A DNA stretch of 64,000 nt, taken from contig RFVF01000002.1 in the NCBI GenBank assembly GCA_009922615.1, forward strand, positions 55,701-119,700. The letters run 5' to 3'. A program made the position numbers and the translations under genes. The notes beneath the pieces were generated by a model. That model was not told the origin of the DNA and did no database searches. It saw nothing but the letters and a program-made list of their open reading frames with translations. Of this stretch, positions 28,438 through 38,335 are shown in pieces. Within the stretch, counting starts at the first letter, position 1. Each line of letters starts with the position of its first letter. Origin of the DNA: Pseudomonadota bacterium. GTDB lineage: Bacteria; Verrucomicrobiota; Verrucomicrobiia; Limisphaerales; SXTU01.

Positions 28438-29043
28438 TCACTCCCCCACATACCGCTTGAGCATCGCCATGAACTCCTTCATCAGCCAAGTGTTGTCCAT
28501 CCACACGCGCGAGCAAACAAGGTTGCCGTCCACGACCACGCGCTGGTTCACGTATTTCGCGCCGCCTTGCACCGCGTCCAGTTCGCACTTCGCCACGGTG
28601 GTGACGGTGCGGCCCTTGATGACATCGGCGGCGGTGAGTATCTCGATGCCGTGGCAGACGCTGGCGACGGGCTTGTTCGCCGCGAAGAAGTGCCGCGTGA
28701 TGCGGAGCAGGTCCTGATCGTAGCGGAGATACTCGGGCGCGCGCCCGCCGGAGATGAACAGGCCGCAATACTCCTCCGGCTTCACGTCGCGGAAGGCGAC
28801 GGTGGCGCGGACGTGGTAGGCGGGGCTTTCGCGGGTGATGTCCCACTTGGGTTCGCCCTCGGCGGTGGGCGGAATCTCGTGCAGCACGCCGTGATACAAG
28901 CGCGCTTCCGGCCCGCAGACGACGGCCTCGAAGCCATCCTCCGGCAGGCGGAAGATGGGGTAGAGCGTGTCCATGACTTCCGTGGCATCGCCGATGGGGA
29001 TGAGCACTTTCTTCTTCGGGAGGATGGTTTTCTTTTTGGCCAT
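28438..29043 (-). CDS. DJ-1/PfpI family protein
   Basis: KVLIPIGDATEVMDTLYPIFRLPEDGFEAVVCGPEA; GLFISGGRAPEYLRYDQDLLRITRHFFAANKPVASVCHGIEILTAADVIKGRTVTT. Confidence 0.9.
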   Translation of the reverse strand: MAKKKTILPKKKVLIPIGDATEVMDTLYPIFRLPEDGFEAVVCGPEARLYHGVLHEIPPTAEGEPKWDITRESPAYHVRATVAFRDVKPEEYCGLFISGGRAPEYLRYDQDLLRITRHFFAANKPVASVCHGIEILTAADVIKGRTVTTVAKCELDAVQGGAKYVNQRVVVDGNLVCSRVWMDNTWLMKEFMAMLKRYVGE

Positions 29044-29170
29044 GCGCGGATGACAGCAGAGGCGCGGGCCGGGTGTCAATGAGAGCAACGGGAAACAGAC
29101 TTGCGCCAGCGGAACGATTCCCTTAGCAATCTCGCCGCTCGACGCAGCAAACAAACCAATCATCAACGTC

Positions 29171-30478
29171 ATGCCCGCATTTCCTGACATCGCCAAGATC
29201 GCCTACGAAGGTCCGCAATCGAAGAACCCGCTTGCGTTCAAACACTACGACGCCAACGCGCTCATCGAGGGCAAGACGATGGCCGAGCACCTGCGTTTCT
29301 CGGTCGTTTACTGGCACACGATGTGTGGCAACGGCACGGACATGTTCGGCTGGGGCACGGCGCAGCGTCCGTGGGAAGCGGGCCTGAGCGGCATTGATCT
29401 GGCCAAAGCGCGCGTGCCGGTGTTCTTCGAGATTTGTGAGAAGCTCGGCGCACCTTACTACGCGTTCCACGATCGCGATGTGGCTCCGCACGGCGCGACG
29501 CTCAAGCAGTCCAACCAGTGGCTCGACACCATCGTCAAGCTCCTCAAAGCCCAGCAGAAAAAAACCGGCATCAAGTTGCTGTGGGGCACCGCCCAGCTCT
29601 TCGCCCATCCCCGCTACGCGCACGGTGCCGCCACGAGCTGCGACGCCAACGCCTTCGCCTACGCCACTGCACAGGTGAAGAAAGCCCTCGAAGTCACCCA
29701 CGAGCTAGGCGGCGAAGGCTACACCTTCTGGGGCGGTCGCGAAGGCTACAGCTCCCTCTGGAACACCGACATGAAGCGCGAGCTGGAACACCTCGCCAAG
29801 TTCCTGCACATGGCCGTGGCCTACAAAAAGGAAATTGGCTTCAAGGGCCAGTTCTACATCGAGCCCAAGCCCAAAGAGCCGACCAAGCACCAATACGACA
29901 GCGACGCCGCCGCGTGCCTAAACTTCCTCCGCGAATACGACCTCATCGACCACCTCAAGCTCAACCTCGAGACCAACCACGCCACGCTCGCCGGCCACTC
30001 CATGCAGCATGAGATGGAGGTCGCGGGTGCGGCGGGTGCGCTGGGCTCCATTGACGCCAACACAGGCGACCTGATGCTCGGCTGGGACACGGACCAGTTC
30101 CCGACGGACATTTATCTCACCACGCAGTGCATGTTGAGCGTGCTGAAATACGGCGGTTTCACCACGGGCGGCGTGAACTTCGATGCCAAGGTGCGGCGCG
30201 AGAGCTTCGAGCCGGTGGACCTCTTCCACGCGCACATCGGCGGCATGGATGCCTTCGCGCGCGGTCTCAAGATCGCTGCGGCCATCCGCGCTGATGGGCG
30301 CCTCGACGCCTTCGTGAAGAACCGCTACCGCACTTGGGACAGCGGCATCGGCAAAGACATCGAGAAGGGCAAAATCGGCTTCAAGCAGCTCGAAGCGCAC
30401 GCGCTCAAGTTCGGCGAACCGAAGCTGGAGAGCGGTCGGCAGGAGTTCTTGGAGAACCTGATCAACGAGTTCATCTGA
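29171..30478 (+). CDS. xylA: Xylose isomerase
   Basis: [83 protein letters not shown]. Confidence 0.97.
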   Translation: MPAFPDIAKIAYEGPQSKNPLAFKHYDANALIEGKTMAEHLRFSVVYWHTMCGNGTDMFGWGTAQRPWEAGLSGIDLAKARVPVFFEICEKLGAPYYAFHDRDVAPHGATLKQSNQWLDTIVKLLKAQQKKTGIKLLWGTAQLFAHPRYAHGAATSCDANAFAYATAQVKKALEVTHELGGEGYTFWGGREGYSSLWNTDMKRELEHLAKFLHMAVAYKKEIGFKGQFYIEPKPKEPTKHQYDSDAAACLNFLREYDLIDHLKLNLETNHATLAGHSMQHEMEVAGAAGALGSIDANTGDLMLGWDTDQFPTDIYLTTQCMLSVLKYGGFTTGGVNFDAKVRRESFEPVDLFHAHIGGMDAFARGLKIAAAIRADGRLDAFVKNRYRTWDSGIGKDIEKGKIGFKQLEAHALKFGEPKLESGRQEFLENLINEFI

Positions 30479-30486
30479 ACTCACGA

Positions 30487-30597
30487 CACGTTCTCTACGA
30501 ACGTGCTCCCAAGCGTGAGCCAAGCAGCGTAGGAGTCCCGCAGCTCAGAGCGAGAATGCGGGGTTACAAGTTCGTTGCTGCTCCGGCCGGGCCGGAG
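30487..30597. repeat. Multi-hairpin intergenic element / possible transcription end of xylA
   Basis: CACGTTC-tctac-GAACGTG (30487-30505), CCCGCA...TGCGGG (30537-30562), CTCCGGC-cgg-GCCGGAG (30581-30597). Confidence 0.45.
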
Positions 30598-30620
30598 GGT
30601 GCCCATCGGTCGGCGTTGCC

Positions 30621-30998
30621 TCACAACAACCCGCGCTCGTCCAGCTCGTCCTCGTTCAAGCCGAGGTAATGGCCGAGTTCGTGGATGTAGGTGATGTGGA
30701 CTTCGTCGAGGTAGGTTTCCTCGTCGCCCTCCGCGAAATCCCAGAGGTTTTCCAGGAAGAGAATGATTTGCGGGGGCAAGGGCGAAGCGCCGCCATCACC
30801 GTCGGGAAAAGCTTCGCCGACGAACAAGCCCAGCGTGTCCGGCTGCACCACTTCATCGAGCATTTCCTCACTGGGCACGCGTTCATACACGACCGGCAGG
30901 GGCTGGGCACGGACGCGGAGCTCGGCGGGCAATGCGGCCACGGTGGCGCGCACTTCGGTTTGCGCGAGGGACAAAAGCTGGCTCCAGTTATCGGCCAT
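30621..30998 (-). CDS. Metallopeptidase family protein (zincin-like)
   Basis: ETYLDEVHITYIHELGHYLGLNEDELDERGLL (HExxH-type HELGH). Confidence 0.85.
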   Translation of the reverse strand: MADNWSQLLSLAQTEVRATVAALPAELRVRAQPLPVVYERVPSEEMLDEVVQPDTLGLFVGEAFPDGDGGASPLPPQIILFLENLWDFAEGDEETYLDEVHITYIHELGHYLGLNEDELDERGLL

Positions 30999-31009
30999 CG
31001 GGGCGGCGG

Positions 31010-31459
31010 TTAGGGACGGCGGGCTTTGCCGCGCGACCTGATGAATTGTTCGAGGATATTGGGGTTTTGCTCGAAGAATTTCGCCAGATCCGCCAAGCAC
31101 GTCACCGTGTCCGGGCTGAGGTGGTGCTCGATGCCTTCGATGTCCGCCTGCTGCGTGGCGGCATCGAGGCCGAAGAGCGAGAAGAAGCGGGAAAGGGTTG
31201 CGTGGCGTTGTTGGATGCGATGCGCCACAGCGCGGCCCTTCTCGGTGAGGATGAGGCCGCGATATTTTTCGTAGTTGAGGTAGCCTTGTTCCGCGAGCTT
31301 CTGGACCATGCTGGTAACACTGGCCTGCTTCACGTTCAGCGAAGACGCGATGTCCACGACGCGGGCGTAGCCCTTGCCCTCCATGAGTTCCAGGATGCGC
31401 TCCAAATAATCCTCGGCGCTCTGGCTGGGACGCGAACTGGCGGACGTGGCGGGCGGCAT
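31010..31459 (-). CDS. DtxR/MntR-family metal-dependent regulator
   Basis: SAEDYLERILELMEGKGYARVVDIASSLNVKQASVTSMVQKLAEQGYLNYEKYRGLILTEKGRAVAHRIQQRHATLSRFF; EGIEHHLSPDTV. Confidence 0.92.
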   Translation of the reverse strand: MPPATSASSRPSQSAEDYLERILELMEGKGYARVVDIASSLNVKQASVTSMVQKLAEQGYLNYEKYRGLILTEKGRAVAHRIQQRHATLSRFFSLFGLDAATQQADIEGIEHHLSPDTVTCLADLAKFFEQNPNILEQFIRSRGKARRP

Positions 31460-31697
31460 GGCGGTGCCGTAATAAACCCGGATACGGGCGGAAGGAAAGC
31501 CCCAACTTGAGCCCGTCAACGGGTCGGTGTCCTGTGCTGGTGAACGATTCATTAGGAAACCGCGTGGTGATGATGCGCCCAACTGCAATTTGAGCAGATG
31601 GGCAAAAAACCCCTTGTGAAAGATTTCACGACGCGGCACTCTGCGCCCCGTTTTCGATTCTGCGCGAGAGAAGAAGTGTCTCTGCGCCCGGTGATTT

Positions 31698-32639
31698 TTG
31701 CGTGTGAAAAGTGTGATCAAGTCAGTTTTAGCGGCCACTATGCTCGCTATTGCCTCCCTGACAGGGTGGGCTGCGGATGCTGCGCACGAGACAGCGGGCA
31801 AGGCTGTGGATCACGCGGCGGCACAGGCTCACGACGCTCATGCGGAACATCACGGTCTGCCGCCGGCGGCGGTGAAATTTCATATTGGCCCGCTCATGGT
31901 GACCAATTCCATGATCGTGACTCTGCTGGTCGCCTTGGTCATGGTGATTGTCGCCCAGTTGGCAACACGCAATGTCGAATCTGTCCCCAATGGCATTCAG
32001 AACTTCGTGGAATGGCTCGTGGACGGCATGCACGGCTTCATCTGCACCTTGCTCGGTGAGGACATGGGCAAGCGCACGTTCTGGTTCTTCGGTTCGCTCT
32101 TTTTCTTCATCCTCTTCACCAACTGGGCCGGCTTGATCCCCGGTGTGGGCACGATCACCTACGGTGGCGAACCGATCCTGCGCGGTGGCAACGCCGACCT
32201 GAACACCACCTCGGCCATGGCCGTGTTGTTCACGGTTCTGTGGTTTTACTGGAGTGTTTCGGCACTCGGACCGGGCGGTTTCCTGAAGCATATCTTCGCG
32301 GCGGGCGGCGGCGGGAACAAGGGTTTCATGGGCGTTTTCATGATCGCCGTGTTCTTCTTCGTGGGTGTCATTGAAGTCATTTCCATCGCGTTCCGCCCGG
32401 TGTCCCTGAGCTTCCGTTTGTTCGGCAACGTGTTCGCGGGTGAGAACATCCTCGAATCCATGATGACCATCGTCCCTTGGCTGGGCTGGATCATCCCGCT
32501 GCCGTTTTACTTTTTGGAGTTGCTGGTCGGTATCGTGCAGGCGCTGGTGTTCACCCTTCTGACGGCGGTGTTCACCTCGCTCATGTGCAGTGCACACGGG
32601 CACGAGGAACATGGTCATCACGGCCACGACCACCACTAA
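31698..32639 (+). CDS. atpB: F0F1 ATP synthase subunit a
   Basis: GIQNFVEWLVDGMHGFICTLLGEDMGKRTFWFFGSLFFFILFTNWAGLIPG; SLSFRLFGNVFAGENIL; ELLVGIVQALVFTLLTAVF; non-ATG start, exact start uncertain. Confidence 0.95.
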   Translation: MRVKSVIKSVLAATMLAIASLTGWAADAAHETAGKAVDHAAAQAHDAHAEHHGLPPAAVKFHIGPLMVTNSMIVTLLVALVMVIVAQLATRNVESVPNGIQNFVEWLVDGMHGFICTLLGEDMGKRTFWFFGSLFFFILFTNWAGLIPGVGTITYGGEPILRGGNADLNTTSAMAVLFTVLWFYWSVSALGPGGFLKHIFAAGGGGNKGFMGVFMIAVFFFVGVIEVISIAFRPVSLSFRLFGNVFAGENILESMMTIVPWLGWIIPLPFYFLELLVGIVQALVFTLLTAVFTSLMCSAHGHEEHGHHGHDHH

Positions 32640-32705
32640 AGATTTCGGTCGTCAGACGGTGGCAAGACTGCCGGGGCGGCTGGAGAAAAACGAAAGGCAA
32701 ATAGT

Positions 32706-32915
32706 ATGATGCCCATGTTGGCAGAAATGTCCGGTAACCTGCATGTCGGTTTGGCGGCCCTCGGGTCGGCCATCGGCGTGGGTATTATCGGTTTGAAGGC
32801 CGCCGAGGCCACCGGCCGTAACCCCGGTGCCGCGGATCAGATCCGTAACAACGCGATCATCTTCGCCGCTCTGGCGGAAGGCGTCGTGTTCTTCGCGATC
32901 TTCCTGGCCAAGTAA
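32706..32915 (+). CDS. atpE: F0F1 ATP synthase subunit c
   Basis: HVGLAALGSAIGVGIIGLKAAEATGRNPGAADQIRNNAIIFAALAEGVVFFAIFLAK. Confidence 0.97.
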   Translation: MMPMLAEMSGNLHVGLAALGSAIGVGIIGLKAAEATGRNPGAADQIRNNAIIFAALAEGVVFFAIFLAK

Positions 32916-32970
32916 TGTTGTCCGGGCGCGGGTCAAACCGCGCCCGGCATCCCTTTTTAAGCGCACGCAC

Positions 32971-33510
32971 ATGAACTTCCCCGTCCTTCTTGCCGCCGGT
33001 GACAATCCGCTCAAAGCGGTGGGCGAAACCTTCGGCTGGCACCCCCAGCTGTTTCTCTCCCAGGTCGTCCTGTTCGTCATTCTGGCGTTGGTGCTGAAGA
33101 AATTCGCCTACGCGCCGCTGCTGGCGATGCTCGACAAGCGCAAGGCCCAGATTGCCGAGAGCCTGGAGAACGCCGAAAAGACCCGCAAGGAACTGGCCAA
33201 TGCGCAGGCCAAGTCGCAGGAATTGATCGGTCAGGCCGGTCAGCAGGCCACCAAGATCATCGAGGAAGCCCGCGCCGCCGCCGCCAAGATCGCCGAAATC
33301 GAACGCCAGAAGGCGATTGCTGATGCCGCGACCATCATCGCCAAGGCCAAGCAGGCCAGCGAGGCCGAACTGGCCCGCATGAAGGGCGAGCTGCGTCAGG
33401 AATTTGGCCGCCTCGTGGTGGCCGCCGCCAGCCGCGCGACCGGTGACATCCTCTCGGCCGATCAGAAGGGCCGCCTCGCGGACGATGCCGTTCGCCAGTT
33501 GGCCGCTTAA
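32971..33510 (+). CDS. atpF: F0F1 ATP synthase subunit b
   Basis: Single N-terminal TM LFLSQVVLFVILALVLKKFAYAPLLAMLDKRKAQIAESLENAEK followed by long coiled coil. Confidence 0.95.
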   Translation: MNFPVLLAAGDNPLKAVGETFGWHPQLFLSQVVLFVILALVLKKFAYAPLLAMLDKRKAQIAESLENAEKTRKELANAQAKSQELIGQAGQQATKIIEEARAAAAKIAEIERQKAIADAATIIAKAKQASEAELARMKGELRQEFGRLVVAAASRATGDILSADQKGRLADDAVRQLAA

Positions 33511-33532
33511 TTGATATTTTCCGCCCCCGCCG

Positions 33533-33925
33533 ATGAAAGTCAGCAAACAAGCCCGCCGTGACGGCAAGACGTTGTTCAACGCCTGCTGTGTGAATGGCCT
33601 CCTGAACGAGGACAAGGTCCGGCAGACCGTGACCGCTGTCATCGCCCAGAAGCCCCGCGGGTATGCCGCCACCCTGACGCATCTCCAGCGCCTGGTGAAG
33701 CTGGATCTCGACCGCCGCTCCGCGCGCGTCGAGAACGCCGTCGAATCCACCCCGGCGCAGATGGAAAACATCCAGGCCGCCCTGACGCAGAAATACGGCC
33801 CCGGCATGAACGTGACCTTCTGGGTCAACCCGGCGCTGATCGGCGGCGTGAAGATCAAGGCCGGCAGCGACATTTACGATGGCAGCGTGGCCGGCCGCCT
33901 GGCTGCTCTCAACGACACGATTTGA
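33533..33925 (+). CDS. atpH: F0F1 ATP synthase subunit delta (short)
   Basis: Position between atpF and atpA; C-terminal VTFWVNPALIGGVKIKAGSDIYDGSVAGRLAAL typical of delta; only 130 aa. Confidence 0.9.
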   Translation: MKVSKQARRDGKTLFNACCVNGLLNEDKVRQTVTAVIAQKPRGYAATLTHLQRLVKLDLDRRSARVENAVESTPAQMENIQAALTQKYGPGMNVTFWVNPALIGGVKIKAGSDIYDGSVAGRLAALNDTI

Positions 33926-33948
33926 TTTTTTCGACTTAAAGAATTGCT

Positions 33949-35475
33949 ATGAGTTCCATCCTGCAAGACATCGAAGCCCAGATTTCGGGCCTCAAGACCT
34001 CCGTCTCCCGGCAGAACGTCGGCACCGTGCGCGAGATTTCCGACGGCGTGGCCAAGGTTGAAGGCCTCACCGACGCGATGCTCAACGAGATGCTCGACTT
34101 CGGCAACGGCGTCATCGGCCTCGCGCTCAACCTCGAAGAAACCGAGGTCGGCGTCGTCGTGCTCGGTGATTACCTCGCCATCCGCGAAGGCTCCGAGGTC
34201 AGGACCACCGGCAAGCTGCTTTCCGTGCCCGTGGGCAAGGGTCTGCTCGGTCGCGTGGTGGACATGCTCGGCCGCCCGGTGGACGGCAAAGGCCCCATCG
34301 CCGCAACCACCCAGTATCCAGTCGAGAAAATCGCGCCCGGCATCGTCAAGCGCAAATCGGTCAGCCAACCGCTCCAGACGGGCATCATGTCCGTGGACGC
34401 GATGATCCCCATCGGCCGTGGCCAACGAGAACTCATCATCGGCGACCGTTCGACCGGCAAGACGACCATCGGCGTGGACGCGATGATCAATCAGGCGCGC
34501 ATCAACAAACAGAACGCCGGCCAGAAGGACTTCCGCCCCGTTTACAACATCTACGTCGCCGTCGGCCAGAAGCAGTCCAACATCGCGCGCGTGATTGCCG
34601 AGTTGGAGAAGGCTGGCGCGATGGAATACACCATCGTCGTGGCGGCCGGTGCCGACGCTCCTGCCGCTGCCCAGTATCTCGCGCCGTTCTCCGGTGCGGC
34701 GATGGGCGAGTGGTTCATGGACAACGGCATGGACGCGCTCATCATTTACGATGACCTCTCCAAGCAGGCCGTCGCTTATCGCCAAGTCTCACTCGTGCTC
34801 AAGCGTCCCTCGGGCCGTGAAGCTTATCCCGGCGACGTGTTCTATCTGCACAGCCGCTTGTTGGAGCGCTCCGCGCGCGTCAACGAACGCAGCGGCGGTG
34901 GCTCGCTCACCGCGCTGCCCATCATCGAAACGCAGGCAGGCGACGTTTCGGCCTACATCCCGACGAACGTGATTTCGATCACGGACGGCCAGATTTACTT
35001 GGAAACTGACTTGTTCTATCAGGGCATCCGTCCCGCGATTTCCGTCGGCCTCTCGGTGTCGCGCGTCGGCTCCGCCGCACAGATCAAGGCGATGAAGCAG
35101 GTCGCCGGCAAAATTAAGCTCGAACTCGCGCAGTTCCGCGAACTCGCCGCCTTCGCGCAGTTCGGCTCTGACCTCGACGCCAAGACGCAAGCCACGCTCG
35201 AGCGCGGCAAGCGCATCGTCGAGCTCTTCAAGCAGAACCAATACAATCCGCTGCCCGTCGAAGTGCAGGCCTCCGTGCTGTGGTCCATGCAGAACAACTT
35301 CCTCGACGACGTGCCGGTGGAAAAGGTGAAGGACTTCCAGAACAAGCTTACCGACTTCCTCTCCACGCGGAAGAGCGCCTTGCTCGACAAGATTCGCAAC
35401 GAGAAAGCCATCAGTGACGCGCTGGCTGCTGAATTGAAGGCCGCGCTCACGGAATTCAAGCAGAGCTACCGCTAA
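33949..35475 (+). CDS. atpA: F0F1 ATP synthase subunit alpha
   Basis: [18 protein letters not shown] (Walker A); [18 protein letters not shown]-like [18 protein letters not shown]. Confidence 0.98.
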   Translation: MSSILQDIEAQISGLKTSVSRQNVGTVREISDGVAKVEGLTDAMLNEMLDFGNGVIGLALNLEETEVGVVVLGDYLAIREGSEVRTTGKLLSVPVGKGLLGRVVDMLGRPVDGKGPIAATTQYPVEKIAPGIVKRKSVSQPLQTGIMSVDAMIPIGRGQRELIIGDRSTGKTTIGVDAMINQARINKQNAGQKDFRPVYNIYVAVGQKQSNIARVIAELEKAGAMEYTIVVAAGADAPAAAQYLAPFSGAAMGEWFMDNGMDALIIYDDLSKQAVAYRQVSLVLKRPSGREAYPGDVFYLHSRLLERSARVNERSGGGSLTALPIIETQAGDVSAYIPTNVISITDGQIYLETDLFYQGIRPAISVGLSVSRVGSAAQIKAMKQVAGKIKLELAQFRELAAFAQFGSDLDAKTQATLERGKRIVELFKQNQYNPLPVEVQASVLWSMQNNFLDDVPVEKVKDFQNKLTDFLSTRKSALLDKIRNEKAISDALAAELKAALTEFKQSYR

Positions 35476-35506
35476 GTTTCGCCGCGCTAAACTGCCTTAG
35501 CCCACC

Positions 35507-36388
35507 ATGCCCAGCACACGCGACATCCGCCGACGCATCAAGTCGGTCAAGAACACGGCCCAGATTACGAAGGCCATGCAGATGGTCGCGTCGGCCAAAA
35601 TGCGCCGCGCCCAGCAGGCCGCGCTCGCGGGTCGGCCTTACGCCACACTGATGAACGAAGTCCTCGCGGCAGCCACGGCGGGCGCGGGCGAGTTCACGCA
35701 TCCGCTGATGGAGAAGCGCACCGGCAAGAAACGCGCGCTCATCCTCATCACCACGGACAAAGGGTTGTGCGGTGCCCTCAACACAAACCTTCTCCGCGAG
35801 GCCGCCAAGTGGGACAAGGACACCACCGTCTTCATCTGCGCCGGCAAGAAAGGCGCGCAGTGGGCGGGCCGCTTGAAGCGCGATCTGGCGGCGGAATTCA
35901 GCTACAAGGACACGCCACAGTTCGCCGAAGCACGGGCCATCTCCAAGTTTGCCCAGGACCTGTTCCTCGAAGGCAAAGTGGACGCGGTGGACGTGCTCTA
36001 CACGAATTTCATCAACACCTTGACCCAGAAGCCCGAATCACGGCAGCTCCTGCCGCTGGGCGAGATCAAGGCGTTGGAAGCCGGACTCGAAGGCGATGGC
36101 GCGACCAAGGCACTCGGCGAAGCCACCCGCGAATACCTCTTTGAGCCGGTCGCCGCCACGGTGCTCGGCAATTTGCTGCCGCACTACTTGAACTACCAAG
36201 TCTTCCAATTCTTGCAGGAAGCCAAGGCTTCCGAACAGTCCGCACGCATGGTCGCCATGAAAAACGCGACCGACAACGCCAAGCAAATCATCAAGGACCT
36301 GACGCTCGAATACAACAAGCTGCGCCAGGCCAACATCACGAAAGAACTTTTGGAAATCACCACCGCCCAGATGGCGATGGGCAATTAA
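35507..36388 (+). CDS. atpG: F0F1 ATP synthase subunit gamma
   Basis: MPSTRDIRRRIKSVKNTAQITKAMQMVASAKMRRAQ; C-terminal YNKLRQANITKELLEITTAQMAM. Confidence 0.98.
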   Translation: MPSTRDIRRRIKSVKNTAQITKAMQMVASAKMRRAQQAALAGRPYATLMNEVLAAATAGAGEFTHPLMEKRTGKKRALILITTDKGLCGALNTNLLREAAKWDKDTTVFICAGKKGAQWAGRLKRDLAAEFSYKDTPQFAEARAISKFAQDLFLEGKVDAVDVLYTNFINTLTQKPESRQLLPLGEIKALEAGLEGDGATKALGEATREYLFEPVAATVLGNLLPHYLNYQVFQFLQEAKASEQSARMVAMKNATDNAKQIIKDLTLEYNKLRQANITKELLEITTAQMAMGN

Positions 36389-37852
<1,464 letters not shown>

Positions 37853-37866
37853 TGCCTCTCTGAACC

Positions 37867-38277
37867 ATGGCCGCGACACTCAAACTCGAAATCGTCACCC
37901 CGGAGGCGAAGATCTACTCCGAGGATGTGGACATGGTCACGCTCCCCGGCGTCGAGGGCGAGATGGGCATCTACCCAATGCACATCCCGCTCATGACCCA
38001 GATCGCCCACGGCGAGATCGTCGCCAAAAAAGGTGGTGTGGATCACTACCTCGCCACCGGCGAAGGTTTCGTCGAGATCACCGGCGACCGCGTGGCCATC
38101 CTCACCGACATGGCCATCAAGGCCGACGACATCGATGAAGCGAAGGCCGAGGAAGCCCGCAAAAAGGCCGAGGCACGCCTCGCCGAAAAGCTCACGGACG
38201 AAGAAACAGCAACGGTGCAGGCCGCGTTGCTCCATTCGCTCACGCAGCTCAACGTCAAACGCCGCACGCGGCGATAA
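37867..38277 (+). CDS. atpC: F0F1 ATP synthase subunit epsilon
   Basis: LKLEIVTPEAKIYSEDVDMVTLPGVEGEMGIYPMHIPLMTQIAHGEI. Confidence 0.97.
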   Translation: MAATLKLEIVTPEAKIYSEDVDMVTLPGVEGEMGIYPMHIPLMTQIAHGEIVAKKGGVDHYLATGEGFVEITGDRVAILTDMAIKADDIDEAKAEEARKKAEARLAEKLTDEETATVQAALLHSLTQLNVKRRTRR

Positions 38278-38303
38278 ACCAGTTCGAGGAGGTTCCTTCA
38301 ACT

Positions 38304-38335
38304 GCGGCGAACTCCGGTTCGCCGCTATTTATTTT
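38304..38335 (+). terminator. Rho-independent terminator at end of atp operon
   Basis: GCGGCGAAC-TCCG-GTTCGCCGC perfect 9-bp stem followed by TATTTATTTT; sits between convergent atpC and the AsmA-like gene. Confidence 0.85.

Noticed and set aside
32706-32915. Sodium-coupled c-ring
   Set aside because: The residue after the ion-binding Glu is Gly (LAEGVVF) rather than the Ser/Thr typical of Na+ c subunits, so H+ coupling is more likely.
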